64,000 nt of DNA from a virus, in IMG/VR virus record IMGVR_UViG_3300020477_000990, positions 264,150-328,149 of that record; one strand, given 5' to 3'. The notes under the pieces are model-generated. The model did not search any database. It had not been told where the DNA came from and saw only the letters and a list, made by a program, of their open reading frames with translations. Positions within the stretch are counted from its first letter, which is position 1; each line of letters begins with the position of its first letter. Of the stretch, positions 17,009 to 25,518 are shown piece by piece. The translations under genes and the position numbers were made by a program.

Positions 17009-17038
17009 AATCCCCGGTAATTTTTTTTGCTGGGGATT
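17009..17038 (+). terminator. Stem-loop after dnaK
   Basis: AATCCCCGG / CTGGGGATT form a 9-bp stem (one wobble) with a T-rich loop. No T-run follows, so it may be an mRNA-stabilising 3' hairpin rather than a classic terminator. Confidence 0.5.
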
Positions 17039-17103
17039 CTCTTGAATAACGATAAATACTTTAGAATATAAGAATTAGTTTCCGAAAAGGGCTTTTAAGT
17101 AAA

Positions 17104-17667
17104 ATGGATTTTTTAAAAATAAAAAAACACGGGATATTTTTGAAATGGTGGTGGTTTTTCTGCTTATTATTTGCGGCAACCGTACTATTAATTAATTTTG
17201 AAGTACATGAATTACTATGGGATCAAGATAGAACCAAATTATCATTCTTTATTTTATCTATTTTCTATGCAATGACAGTACATTGTGGATATGAAAGTTG
17301 GAAATTAAGTAAATTAGCAAATGGAGATATAAAAAATCTTCCAAATTTAGATACAAGGCACGAACCAGGTTGGTTTGCATCTGACATTTTATTAACATTA
17401 GGTCTAATTGGAACAGTATCAGGATTTATTTTAATGTTAGCTGGGGCTTTTAGTGGAATTAATATTTCTGATGTATCATCAGTACAAACTGCATTAGCAA
17501 GAATGGCAGTAGGAATGTCAACAGCATTATATACAACGTTGACAGGTTTGATAACTAGTACAATTTTAAAATTTCAATATTTTAGATTAGATCAAGACTT
17601 AGAGAGGTATAGACAGAGACAGGCATCAAGCCTAATAGAACAGGTTGTTGAAAACCAAAAGGAATAG
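17104..17667 (+). CDS. MotA/TolQ/ExbB-like proton-channel protein
   Basis: 187 residues with four membrane segments (about 15-35, 48-68, 95-120, 140-165). The third and fourth, LLTLGLIGTVSGFILMLAGAF and ALARMAVGMSTALYTTLTGLI, follow the MotA/ExbB channel-helix pattern. These form proton-driven complexes with a MotB/ExbD partner, and the next gene provides one. In flagella, Ton/Tol systems and the Zorya defence system such pairs transmit force or sense the envelope. Role in a phage is unknown. Confidence 0.75.
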   Translation: MDFLKIKKHGIFLKWWWFFCLLFAATVLLINFEVHELLWDQDRTKLSFFILSIFYAMTVHCGYESWKLSKLANGDIKNLPNLDTRHEPGWFASDILLTLGLIGTVSGFILMLAGAFSGINISDVSSVQTALARMAVGMSTALYTTLTGLITSTILKFQYFRLDQDLERYRQRQASSLIEQVVENQKE

Positions 17668-17670
17668 TCA

Positions 17671-18378
17671 ATGTCAAATTTACGTCGCCATCGTAGTTAC
17701 GGATCACAAGTTGCTTTTATAGATTTATTATTCAACACTCTTGTTGGATTTGTATTTTTATTTGTAATGGCGTTCATATTAATTAATCCAGTTGCTAAAA
17801 AATCTAATGTTGAATTAAATGCAGAATTTATTATTACAATGAAATGGCCGAAAAAAGCAGAAGATGATGTAGACCTTTGGGTAAGAGATCCTTTAGGAAA
17901 TACAGCTGGATTTAAATCTAAAGATGTTGGACTTATGAGTTTAGATAGAGATGATTTAGGTGGTGCCAATGATACAGTTATTGGTGCAGATGGTAAAGCA
18001 ATTAAAGTATATAATAATGAAGAGCATATGACAATTAGAGGAATTATACCAGGAGAGTATATTGTTAACGTTCACTTGTATGCCAAAAAAGCAGAAAAAC
18101 AAGTTAAAAGTAAAAGTAAATACTATCCTAGTATACCGGTAACTGTTACAGTAGAAAAATTAAATCCATACGGAATTGTAACAGTTAGAGAAATTATATT
18201 AACGAAAAAAGGACAAGAAATTACGGCAGTTAGATTTACAGTAGATGATCAAGGTAAGATTACGAACATAAATCAATTGCCATATCAAATGATTATTAAT
18301 CCATATTCTGGCACAGATGATGGAATTGGAAGTAGTCATGGAGCCGCGGCAAACACAGAATATTTTGGAGCACCATAA
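17671..18378 (+). CDS. MotB/ExbD-like protein with periplasmic beta domain
   Basis: 235 residues. One N-terminal membrane helix preceded by basic residues, AFIDLLFNTLVGFVFLFVMA, with the Asp that carries protons in MotB/ExbD/ZorB. The periplasmic part (from about residue 45) contains DVDLWVRDPLGN, like DUF2135/YfaP beta-sandwich domains, instead of a peptidoglycan-binding OmpA domain. So the stator would grip something other than the usual cell wall motif. Three bases after its channel partner. Confidence 0.7.
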   Translation: MSNLRRHRSYGSQVAFIDLLFNTLVGFVFLFVMAFILINPVAKKSNVELNAEFIITMKWPKKAEDDVDLWVRDPLGNTAGFKSKDVGLMSLDRDDLGGANDTVIGADGKAIKVYNNEEHMTIRGIIPGEYIVNVHLYAKKAEKQVKSKSKYYPSIPVTVTVEKLNPYGIVTVREIILTKKGQEITAVRFTVDDQGKITNINQLPYQMIINPYSGTDDGIGSSHGAAANTEYFGAP

Positions 18379-18380
18379 TT

Positions 18381-18947
18381 ATGATACAAGGGCATATATT
18401 TTTAGTACTACTTTTAATGATCATAGGAGCAACAGTTCTATGGACATTTATATCTTCATCTGGAAGTAAATGGAGTATAAAAGCAGTAATGACATTATTG
18501 GTTATATTAGCAATTTTAAGTTCTTGGGTTGGATTAAAAACAATGTATGGATATCCATACGATTCATATCCAAATCATGGAAAGTATTTTTTAATAGGCC
18601 AACACGTTAAAGAGCCAAATATTAAAACTGGTGATCCTGGAGCAATTTATGTATGGTTAATTATTAGAGAGGCCAATGAAGAAAATTTAACTTGGGTAGA
18701 TAAGTTAAGTGATCTATTTAATGGTAGACAACCGCGTGTTTATGCTATACAATATAATAGACAAATGCATGAAGAATTACAAAAGATTGATGAGGAAAGA
18801 AGAGGGCAACCTTTTCCGATAACTATTGCATCTGAAGAAGCAAAAGAAAGAGGCGAAGCACATCAAGGTAATGATCGTGAAGAAAGGCAAAAATTTGTAC
18901 CGTATGTTTTACCAGATACGGTTCTAATTGAAAAAAATGTAAATTAA
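18381..18947 (+). CDS. Membrane protein of the MotA/MotB-like operon
   Basis: 188 residues. Two N-terminal membrane helices (about 3-22 and 32-52), then a soluble domain of mixed charge containing YVWLIIREANEENLTWVDKL. No known family recognised. It starts 2 nt after the MotB-like gene, so a third subunit of that complex is the natural inference. Confidence 0.6.
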   Translation: MIQGHIFLVLLLMIIGATVLWTFISSSGSKWSIKAVMTLLVILAILSSWVGLKTMYGYPYDSYPNHGKYFLIGQHVKEPNIKTGDPGAIYVWLIIREANEENLTWVDKLSDLFNGRQPRVYAIQYNRQMHEELQKIDEERRGQPFPITIASEEAKERGEAHQGNDREERQKFVPYVLPDTVLIEKNVN

Positions 18948-18958
18948 AAGGATAAAAT

Positions 18959-19282
18959 ATGACAGAATCAGGTAACGCAAACGCATCAGCAAATATACAA
19001 ACAACAACTAGTGTTCAAACAGATTTAAATGAACCTAGCAAGTATAATGTTATTTTATTAAATGATGATTATACGCCTATGGACTTTGTTACTGATATTT
19101 TAACTACAATCTTTAGAAAAACAAAAGAACAGGCTGAAGCAGTTATGTTAAAAATTCATGAGAATGGTAAAGGCGTTGCCGGCAGTTATGTATTTGAAAT
19201 AGCAGAACAAAAAGCAATTGAAACTACAGCAAAAGCGAGGTCGCAAGGACATCCGCTTAATTGTACAGTTGAAAAAGAATAA
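18959..19282 (+). CDS. clpS: ClpS adaptor
   Basis: 107 residues: a 25-residue Thr/Ala/Asn-rich N-terminal arm, then the ClpS core YNVILLNDDYTPMDFV with the acidic and hydrophobic N-degron pocket, and HENGKGVAGSYVFEIAE. ClpS delivers N-end-rule substrates to ClpAP and blocks other ClpA substrates. The window has ClpX and ClpP but no ClpA, so it would act on the host ClpA. Own Shine-Dalgarno (AAAAGGA). Confidence 0.93.
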   Translation: MTESGNANASANIQTTTSVQTDLNEPSKYNVILLNDDYTPMDFVTDILTTIFRKTKEQAEAVMLKIHENGKGVAGSYVFEIAEQKAIETTAKARSQGHPLNCTVEKE

Positions 19283-19297
19283 TAATAAGGAATAAAA

Positions 19298-20293
19298 ATG
19301 TTTAGATTTTTTACCACCAGAAAATGGTTACTATGGGCCTGGCTAGGTTCAGCAATTATTTTAGGATCACTTTGGGTTCAAGTAAAAATTGATGTTAAAA
19401 TAAATGAATGGTTTGGTGTGTTTTATGATATGATTCAAAAAGCACTTGCAACACCAAATGCAATTACACTACAAGAATATTTTGCAAGTTTATTATCATT
19501 TATAACACTTGCAGGTATGTATGTTGGATTATATGTTTTAATAAGTTATTTTACAGCTCACTTTTTATTTAGGTGGCGTACTGCTATGGTTGAATGGTAC
19601 CATAGTGTTTATGATAAAGCACGTTCTATAGAAGGTGCATCACAAAGGGTTCAAGAAGATACAATTAAGTTTTCACGTATTATGGAAGGACTTGGTACAA
19701 GTTTAATTGAATCAGTTATGATTTTAATTCAATTTATTCCTATACTATTTGGGTTATCACTTGGTATTCCAATATTCTTTTTTGGTGATTGGCAATATGG
19801 TTTAATTACTGGTGCATTGATTTGGACATTAGGTGGTACTGTATTTTTAATTGGGCTAGGTTGGATATTGAGACTAGTTGGTGTTGAATATGATTTACAA
19901 AAACAAGAAGCGGCTTATAGAAAAATTCTTGTAATTGCTGAAGATGATGGAAATGTAAGACCGAAAAAAATTGAAGAATTCTTTGATGATGTTCGTAAAA
20001 TACATTTTAAAAGTTATCTGCGTTATCTATATTTTAATATTGGACGTATGGCGTACTTACAAGCGAATGTATTATCAGCTTATGTATTTTTAGCACCAGC
20101 CATTGTAGCAGGTGTTGTTACACTTGGTGTAATGCAACAAATTATAAGGGCATTTGGAAGAGTTGAAGGTTCAATGCAGTATCTTTTAAAAGCATGGCCA
20201 ACAATCATTGAGTTAGCAAGTGTTTATAAACGTTTAAGAGAATTTGAAGCTAAATTACCTAAAGAAAAAGATGATACACAACGAGTACATTAA
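19298..20293 (+). CDS. SbmA/BacA-like inner-membrane transporter
   Basis: 331 residues, against about 400 for SbmA and BacA. Several membrane segments, the diagnostic EGASQRVQEDTIKFSRIMEG region in the middle, and the loop with RPKKIEEFFDDVRKIHFKSYLRYLYF. SbmA/BacA import peptides (proline-rich antimicrobial peptides, microcins) with the proton gradient. No ATPase domain. A phage copy could open the membrane to peptides or antibiotics, supply peptides, or serve as a receptor-like factor. Shortened ends compared with the bacterial proteins. Confidence 0.85.
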   Translation: MFRFFTTRKWLLWAWLGSAIILGSLWVQVKIDVKINEWFGVFYDMIQKALATPNAITLQEYFASLLSFITLAGMYVGLYVLISYFTAHFLFRWRTAMVEWYHSVYDKARSIEGASQRVQEDTIKFSRIMEGLGTSLIESVMILIQFIPILFGLSLGIPIFFFGDWQYGLITGALIWTLGGTVFLIGLGWILRLVGVEYDLQKQEAAYRKILVIAEDDGNVRPKKIEEFFDDVRKIHFKSYLRYLYFNIGRMAYLQANVLSAYVFLAPAIVAGVVTLGVMQQIIRAFGRVEGSMQYLLKAWPTIIELASVYKRLREFEAKLPKEKDDTQRVH

Positions 20294-20822
20294 AGAAATT
20301 AGTACAAGTATTGATGATAGTTATAGATTAAAGTTAGTTAACTATGCTACCGAATTAGTATATCATGAAGGTATATCGTCGACATATACGGCAATACATT
20401 TTAGTCAAGAATTAGATATTAATAATGAATTATTAAAACCAATAGTTGAAGATTTTAAAAAAGCAGTTCCTGATGCATATAACTTAAATATTAGGTTTTT
20501 TAAATTTCCACCTTTTGGGTCACAGTTCCCTCATTCAGATTTTAGTATTGCTACATCAGAAAATGGAAGATCATTTTTAGTACCACTATATCCTGATCCA
20601 TCTTCAGATTTATATGCTCCATTATTATTTTGGGGTGATGATATTAAAAAAGTACCATATGATTGGTATAATGAAAGTAAAGCAAAATATGTAGTTCCTA
20701 AAATTAAAAATGGATATATAGTTAATATTCATAAAATTCATAGTGTAATGAATCATATACCACTACATAGATATAATTTACAAATAAGATTTAATACTAA
20801 CAATAAGGATATTTTAATATAA
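20271..20822 (+). CDS. Putative 2OG-Fe(II) oxygenase-like protein
   Basis: 183 residues. The HxD pair in SQFPHSDFSIAT and a distal His/Arg in IPLHRYNLQIRF fit the double-stranded beta-helix of 2-oxoglutarate/Fe(II) dioxygenases. Start at 20271 overlaps the transporter by 23 nt; a longer start would overlap further. The same fold occurs in tandem at 32614. Substrate unknown; sequence is too diverged for certainty. Confidence 0.5.
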   Translation: MIHNEYIKEISTSIDDSYRLKLVNYATELVYHEGISSTYTAIHFSQELDINNELLKPIVEDFKKAVPDAYNLNIRFFKFPPFGSQFPHSDFSIATSENGRSFLVPLYPDPSSDLYAPLLFWGDDIKKVPYDWYNESKAKYVVPKIKNGYIVNIHKIHSVMNHIPLHRYNLQIRFNTNNKDILI

Positions 20823-21151
20823 TGGAAAATGAAATAGATAAACCAAAATTAACAATATATGCTAAAATTGTTGAAAACTTAAAACAGGTTTATGATCCTG
20901 AAATTTCAGTCAATATATATGATTTAGGATTAATATATAATATTGATTTAGAAAGTTTGCCAAAAGCGACAATAACACATACTCTTACAAGTGCATTTTG
21001 TCCAGCGGCAGACCAAATTGTGGCCGATATAAAAGGTGCGGCTGAAACTGTAGAAGGAGTAGATGCAGTTGAAGTCATTACAACATTTGATCCACCTTTT
21101 GGTCCAGATAAAATGTCAGAAGAGGTAAAATTAGCTCTTGGCATTTTCTAA
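20822..21151 (+). CDS. sufT: SufT/MIP18-family Fe-S assembly protein
   Basis: 109 residues, a DUF59 domain alone: QVYDPEISVNIYDLGLIY at residues 22-39, LTSAFCPAADQI with the conserved Cys, and FDPPFGPDKMSE at the end. Family members help mature Fe-S proteins. With at least six radical SAM genes in this window, a phage-encoded Fe-S factor makes sense. Overlaps the preceding stop by 1 base. Confidence 0.9.
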   Translation: MENEIDKPKLTIYAKIVENLKQVYDPEISVNIYDLGLIYNIDLESLPKATITHTLTSAFCPAADQIVADIKGAAETVEGVDAVEVITTFDPPFGPDKMSEEVKLALGIF

Positions 21152-21186
21152 TAAGTATAGTATAATATAGAGAAGGATTTAAAAAA

Positions 21187-21405
21187 ATGGATATTTCAAA
21201 AGGTTTATATAAAGCATTAGAAATAAAATATATGGCTGAAATTGAAGATGCAAAAGTGCGTTTAGTAATATATTTTGAAAAATCAGTTGCTATTGGAGAA
21301 CATCCACAGCATACTGAAGAAATGGATAAGTTATTATCACAAATATCTGGTGCTGAAGATAATTTAGAATCGTTAAAAAAATATTTCAATACTTATGACA
21401 ATTAA
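21187..21405 (+). CDS. Small coiled-coil hypothetical protein (72 aa)
   Basis: 72 residues, two helices with heptad-like hydrophobics (KYMAEIEDAKVRLVIYFE and MDKLLSQISGAEDNLESL). Preceded by TATAAT (21160s) and GAAGGA. Overlaps the aldehyde dehydrogenase start by 11 nt. No family recognised. Confidence 0.55.
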   Translation: MDISKGLYKALEIKYMAEIEDAKVRLVIYFEKSVAIGEHPQHTEEMDKLLSQISGAEDNLESLKKYFNTYDN

Positions 21406-22885
21406 AGAATTATTAGACGAAATAGGTGTAGATCAAAATTTATATACAGTACCAAATGGAGTACCTGTAATATCTCCAATTGATGCTAAAGAAATAGCTA
21501 AAGTAAAGCATACAACTCGACAAGAGTACGAAGCAAAATTATTAAATGTTAAACAAGCACAAATTGATTGGCGAACAGTACCAGCACCACAACGTGGTGA
21601 ATTAATAAGATTATTTGGCGAAGAGCTTCGCAAATATAAAAACGAACTTGGTAGATTAGTTACTATTGAAAATGGTAAAATATTTCAAGAAGGTTTAGGT
21701 GAAGTTCAAGAAATGATAGACATCTGCGATTTTGCAGTTGGGTTATCAAGACAATTATACGGGTTGACAATGCCAAGTGAAAGACCAGGTCACCGTATGC
21801 AAGAGATGTGGAATCCTTTAGGGGTGGTAGGAGTTGTTACAGCATTTAACTTTCCTGTAGCAGTATGGAGTTGGAACTTTGCACTTGCAACAGTATGTGG
21901 TAATGCAACACTTTGGAAACCATCACCTAAAACACCTCTAGTATCTTTTGCCTGTGAAGCAATATTTAAAAAAGCAGTTGAACGTTCAGGAATACCCCAA
22001 GCAAAAAGTATTTTAGAACTTGTAATTGGGGCTAATGAATCATCTGAATGGATTGCTAATGATAAACTTATTAATTTAGTTTCATTAACAGGATCAACAG
22101 CAATGGGACAAGCATTAGGTAAAAATGTTACAGAAAGATTTGGTAGAGTATTAATGGAACTTGGTGGTAATAATGCAATGATAGTTACACCAAATGCAGA
22201 TATGAAATTAGCAATAAGAGCCATATTGTTTAGTGCTGTAGGTACAGCAGGACAAAGATGTACAACTTTACGTAGAGTTATTGCACATAGATCAATTTAT
22301 GAACAATTAGCAAAATACTTAAAAAAATATTATGCAAAAATTACAATTGGTAATCCATTAGATGAAGGTGTACTAGTTGGTCCTTTAGTAAGTGAACAAG
22401 CATATGATAGTATGAAAGCTACAATAGATGAGTGTGAAAAATTAGGCGAAGTAACAGGTGGAACAAGATTAGATATGCCTGGAGTATATGTAAAACCAGC
22501 AATAGTAGAATTACAAAAAGCAGAAGAAATTACAAAAACAGAAACGTTTGCACCTTTATTATATATTATACCATATGATGAATTAGCAGAAGCAATAGCA
22601 ATTAATAATAATGTACCACAAGGTTTAAGTAGTTGTATCTTTACAAAAGATTTACAAGAAGCTGAATTGTTTATTGGAGCAAATGGATCTGATTGTGGTC
22701 TTGTAAATGTTAATATTGGCCCTAGTGGGGCTGAAATTGGCGGCGCCTTTGGTGGAGAAAAACATACAGGTGGCGGAAGAGAAAGTGGTTCAGATGCATG
22801 GAAACAATATATGCGTAGAAGCACGGTAACGGTAAACTACTCAACAGACTTGCCATTGGCACAAGGAGTTGAATTTAATGTCTAA
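21395..22885 (+). CDS. Aldehyde dehydrogenase, ALDH7 (antiquitin) type
   Basis: 496 residues, full length. NAD-binding part has [21 protein letters not shown]; general base Glu in [11 protein letters not shown]; catalytic Cys in [13 protein letters not shown]-terminal [20 protein letters not shown]. These features match the ALDH7/alpha-aminoadipic-semialdehyde group, which oxidises lysine-derived and betaine or lipid aldehydes with NAD+. Phage ALDHs are rare. It may detoxify aldehydes or feed host metabolism. A possible link to polyamine-derived aldehydes is speculation. Confidence 0.93.
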   Translation: MTIKELLDEIGVDQNLYTVPNGVPVISPIDAKEIAKVKHTTRQEYEAKLLNVKQAQIDWRTVPAPQRGELIRLFGEELRKYKNELGRLVTIENGKIFQEGLGEVQEMIDICDFAVGLSRQLYGLTMPSERPGHRMQEMWNPLGVVGVVTAFNFPVAVWSWNFALATVCGNATLWKPSPKTPLVSFACEAIFKKAVERSGIPQAKSILELVIGANESSEWIANDKLINLVSLTGSTAMGQALGKNVTERFGRVLMELGGNNAMIVTPNADMKLAIRAILFSAVGTAGQRCTTLRRVIAHRSIYEQLAKYLKKYYAKITIGNPLDEGVLVGPLVSEQAYDSMKATIDECEKLGEVTGGTRLDMPGVYVKPAIVELQKAEEITKTETFAPLLYIIPYDELAEAIAINNNVPQGLSSCIFTKDLQEAELFIGANGSDCGLVNVNIGPSGAEIGGAFGGEKHTGGGRESGSDAWKQYMRRSTVTVNYSTDLPLAQGVEFNV

Positions 22886-22895
22886 GGAGATGAAT

Positions 22896-23480
22896 ATGAA
22901 TTTAGTACCAATGGTTGTTGAACAATCATCAAGAGGTGAAAGAAGTTATGATATTTTTTCACGTTTATTAAAAGAGAGAATTATTTTTATAACAGGACCA
23001 ATTAACGATACTGTAGCAAGTTTAGTTTGTGCCCAGTTATTATTTTTAGAATCCGAGTCATCAGAAAAAGATATCTATATGTATATTAATTCACCAGGTG
23101 GATCAGTTACATCAGGTTTGGCTATGTATGACACTATGCAATATGTTAAACCAGATATTTCAACAGTAAGTATTGGATTATCAGCAAGTGCTGGTTCTTT
23201 ATTATTAATGGCAGGAACAAAAGGAAAAAGAATTTCGTTACCTCATAGTAAAATAATGATACACCAACCATCTGCAGGTTTTTCAGGACAAGCTACAGAT
23301 ATAGAAATTCATGCTAAAGATATATTAGACACTAAAAAACGTTTAAATGAATTATACGTAAAACATTGTGGTAAAGATCTTAAAACTGTAACTGATGCTA
23401 TGGAACGTGATAATTTTATGACACCAGAACAAGCATTAGAATTTGGGTTAATAGATAAAATCACTGATAAACGTGTTTAG
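22896..23480 (+). CDS. clpP: ClpP protease subunit
   Basis: 194 residues from the ATG at 22896, which has AAGGAG 7 nt upstream and gives the family-typical start [20 protein letters not shown]. Catalytic Ser in [11 protein letters not shown], His in [11 protein letters not shown], and an Asp near position 165. The N-terminal residues that form the axial gate are present. It may form chambers alone or mix with host ClpP, and should dock on ClpX through the IGF loop. Confidence 0.95.
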   Translation: MNLVPMVVEQSSRGERSYDIFSRLLKERIIFITGPINDTVASLVCAQLLFLESESSEKDIYMYINSPGGSVTSGLAMYDTMQYVKPDISTVSIGLSASAGSLLLMAGTKGKRISLPHSKIMIHQPSAGFSGQATDIEIHAKDILDTKKRLNELYVKHCGKDLKTVTDAMERDNFMTPEQALEFGLIDKITDKRV

Positions 23481-23673
23481 GCTAATTGGTTACGAAGATC
23501 CAGAAAAGCACGAAATAATATCTCAAGATGAAACATTAGACAGAACATGGCTTCCTAGTCATGCAGAAGATATTATTACAGTTACAGATAAGCAATTTGT
23601 TTTGGCCAAGTTAAAATATCCAGACGTAGAAATATTAGGTTTTTATTCATATCCACTTGATCTTTTGAAATAA
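23473..23673 (+). CDS. Small hypothetical protein (66 aa)
   Basis: 66 residues starting at a GTG that overlaps the clpP stop by 8 nt. Acidic and aromatic with no motif ([20 protein letters not shown] at the start). Coupled to clpP translation. Function unknown. Confidence 0.5.
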   Translation: MFRLIGYEDPEKHEIISQDETLDRTWLPSHAEDIITVTDKQFVLAKLKYPDVEILGFYSYPLDLLK

Positions 23674-23685
23674 AACAAGTATAAT
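23657..23685 (+). promoter_or_regulatory. Sigma70-type promoter, leaderless configuration
   Basis: TTGATC at 23657-23662, 17-nt spacer, TATAAT at 23680-23685, 7 nt before the ATG at 23693. Confidence 0.6.
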
Positions 23686-23692
23686 AAACATT

Positions 23693-24412
23693 ATGGCGTT
23701 AGATATATTTCATTTAAGTTACCAAGAGCCTTATGCGGATAAAACTTGGAAATCACTTGTAAAAAGGTTTCCTTATGCTAGGCGTGTAAAAGGAATAAAA
23801 GGAATTTTTAATGCACACAAACGATGTGCAGAATTGGCTTATACAAAATCTTTTTATGTGGTTGATGCAGATGCTATATTAGAACCTGATTTTGATTTTA
23901 GCTTTAAGCCAAGTAAATGGGATGAACATTGCACTCATGTTTGGCGTTGTAAAAATCCAATAAATGATTTAGTATATGGTTATGGTGGTGTTAAATTATT
24001 TCCTACACAAACTTGTAGATCTGCAAATGAATGGCGAATAGATTTTACAACATCGGTATCAAATAAACCTGGAGAAAAAGGTGCATTTAAGGCAATGCCA
24101 ACTATTAGTAATGTTACGGCATTTAATACAGATCCTTTTAATACATTTAAATCAGCATTTAGAGAATGTACAAAACTAGCGGCAAAGGTAATTGACAAAC
24201 AAAAAGATCATGAAACCGAGCAAAGATTAAATGTTTGGTGTAGTGTAGGTTCAGATAAAGGGTTTGGTGAATATGCAATTGCCGGTGCTATTGCCGGTAG
24301 AGAATATGGTGAAGCAAATAAAAATAATATGGAGGCATTAAGTAAAATAAATGACTTTGGCTGGCTTGAGCAACAGTTCAACAAAATCCAAATCTCATCT
24401 AGAAGTACATGA
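23693..24412 (+). CDS. Glycosyltransferase-like protein
   Basis: 239 residues. The FYVVDADAIL segment near residues 54-63 has the DxD metal-binding pattern of GT-A glycosyltransferases, following FNAHKRCAEL. It resembles hypothetical proteins of T4-like cyanophages. The C-terminal half is not recognised. It leads an operon with a methyltransferase-like gene, so surface or sugar modification is plausible. Confidence 0.6.
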   Translation: MALDIFHLSYQEPYADKTWKSLVKRFPYARRVKGIKGIFNAHKRCAELAYTKSFYVVDADAILEPDFDFSFKPSKWDEHCTHVWRCKNPINDLVYGYGGVKLFPTQTCRSANEWRIDFTTSVSNKPGEKGAFKAMPTISNVTAFNTDPFNTFKSAFRECTKLAAKVIDKQKDHETEQRLNVWCSVGSDKGFGEYAIAGAIAGREYGEANKNNMEALSKINDFGWLEQQFNKIQISSRST

Positions 24413-25250
24413 GTTATTAGATAGATTTGAATTATTGTATGATGATGTAAGTGAATTAAAAGATCTTAGACGTGCTATTCTTGACAAAGATTTATCTAGC
24501 ATATTTCGTTTAAGTAAGAATTATGACGGATATTTAATTGATGAACTCCGTAAATCAGTTTTAGAAGAAAATCAATATTCTATACTTAGGTTATTAAAAA
24601 TTTATGTAAAGAACAAATCGTTAACAACACTAACAAAAACGATTAAAAATTTTCCTAAAAGTAATATTAAAGATGCATATTCTAGAGGGCAGTTACACAG
24701 TAAAAAATGGTTAGTATCTGAAGTTGAAAAAATAGGAATGCATTTAGGTACAGTATTTTTGTGTGCTGGCTGGTATGGAACGTTAGCAACAATGCTTTTT
24801 GAATCTGAAAAAATACATTTAGATAAAATAAGAAGTTTTGATATTGATCCTACGTGTTGGCAAATTGCAGAGTCAATTAATAAACCTTGGGTTATGACTG
24901 AATGGAAATTTAAAGCAACTACACAAGACATACATAGTATTAATTTTAACGAGTATACGTACAAAACATTAAGATCAGATAAAACAGAAAGAGAATTATT
25001 TGATAAGCCAAATACAGTTATTAATACAAGTTGTGAACATATTGAAAATTGGCAAGAATGGTGGAATAAAATTCCTAATGGAAAATTATGTATTTTACAA
25101 TCAAATGATTATTTTGAATTACCTGAACATATTAATTGTGTTAAAGATGTTAGCAATTTTAAATCTATAGCACCAATGGCAACTTACCTTTACACTGGCG
25201 AATTAATGTTAGGCAAATATACGAGGTATATGCTTATAGGTATTAAGTAA
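24351..25250 (+). CDS. Rossmann methyltransferase-like protein
   Basis: 299 residues. The N-terminal 110 are helical and unrecognised; from about residue 130 a methyltransferase-like fold begins: GTVFLCAGWYGTLATMLFES (motif I) and IRSFDIDPTCWQIAESIN (acidic SAM-ribose-binding strand). INTSCEHIENWQEWW may be motif IV. Overlaps the preceding gene by 62 nt, long for this genome, so the true start could be an in-frame TTG a few codons later. Substrate unknown. Confidence 0.6.
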   Translation: MTLAGLSNSSTKSKSHLEVHELLDRFELLYDDVSELKDLRRAILDKDLSSIFRLSKNYDGYLIDELRKSVLEENQYSILRLLKIYVKNKSLTTLTKTIKNFPKSNIKDAYSRGQLHSKKWLVSEVEKIGMHLGTVFLCAGWYGTLATMLFESEKIHLDKIRSFDIDPTCWQIAESINKPWVMTEWKFKATTQDIHSINFNEYTYKTLRSDKTERELFDKPNTVINTSCEHIENWQEWWNKIPNGKLCILQSNDYFELPEHINCVKDVSNFKSIAPMATYLYTGELMLGKYTRYMLIGIK

Positions 25251-25507
25251 TGCCAAAGTATGTATATAGATTAAAGTCTAAAGATCAACCAGTTCTTTTT
25301 CGTGAAACAGGAAAGTTCATGGAGATTCCAATGGTAGAAGACGAATTAGAAGTAGTACATCAAATTGAAGAATGGATAAAAGAAAATTGTTCTCAGTCTG
25401 CAAGTATAGAATCCTTTGATAATTATGATTATACAGGTAAGGACAAAATTACCATTTACTTTAAAAGTAAAGAAGATTTGCTACTTTTTAAGCTCAAGTT
25501 TGAGTAG
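25250..25507 (+). CDS. Small hypothetical protein (85 aa)
   Basis: 85 residues, alternating strands and one helix (LEVVHQIEEWIKENC), ending in TIYFKSKEDLLLFKLKFE. No family recognised. Overlaps the previous stop by 1 base. Confidence 0.55.
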   Translation: MPKYVYRLKSKDQPVLFRETGKFMEIPMVEDELEVVHQIEEWIKENCSQSASIESFDNYDYTGKDKITIYFKSKEDLLLFKLKFE

Positions 25508-25513
25508 TAAATA
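25506..25513 (+). promoter_or_regulatory. Late promoter variant before the radical SAM cluster
   Basis: AGTAAATA (one or two changes from TATAAATA) ends 5 nt before the ATG at 25519, the same spacing as at 6682, 50335 and 54566. Confidence 0.45.
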
Positions 25514-25518
25514 CATAT

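Noticed and set aside
17009-17038. Confident intrinsic terminator
   Set aside because: The stem is good but lacks a trailing T-run, so it is listed at moderate confidence only.
22330-22824. A 164-aa minus-strand reading frame
   Set aside because: Lies entirely inside the aldehyde dehydrogenase gene, whose catalytic motifs are intact.
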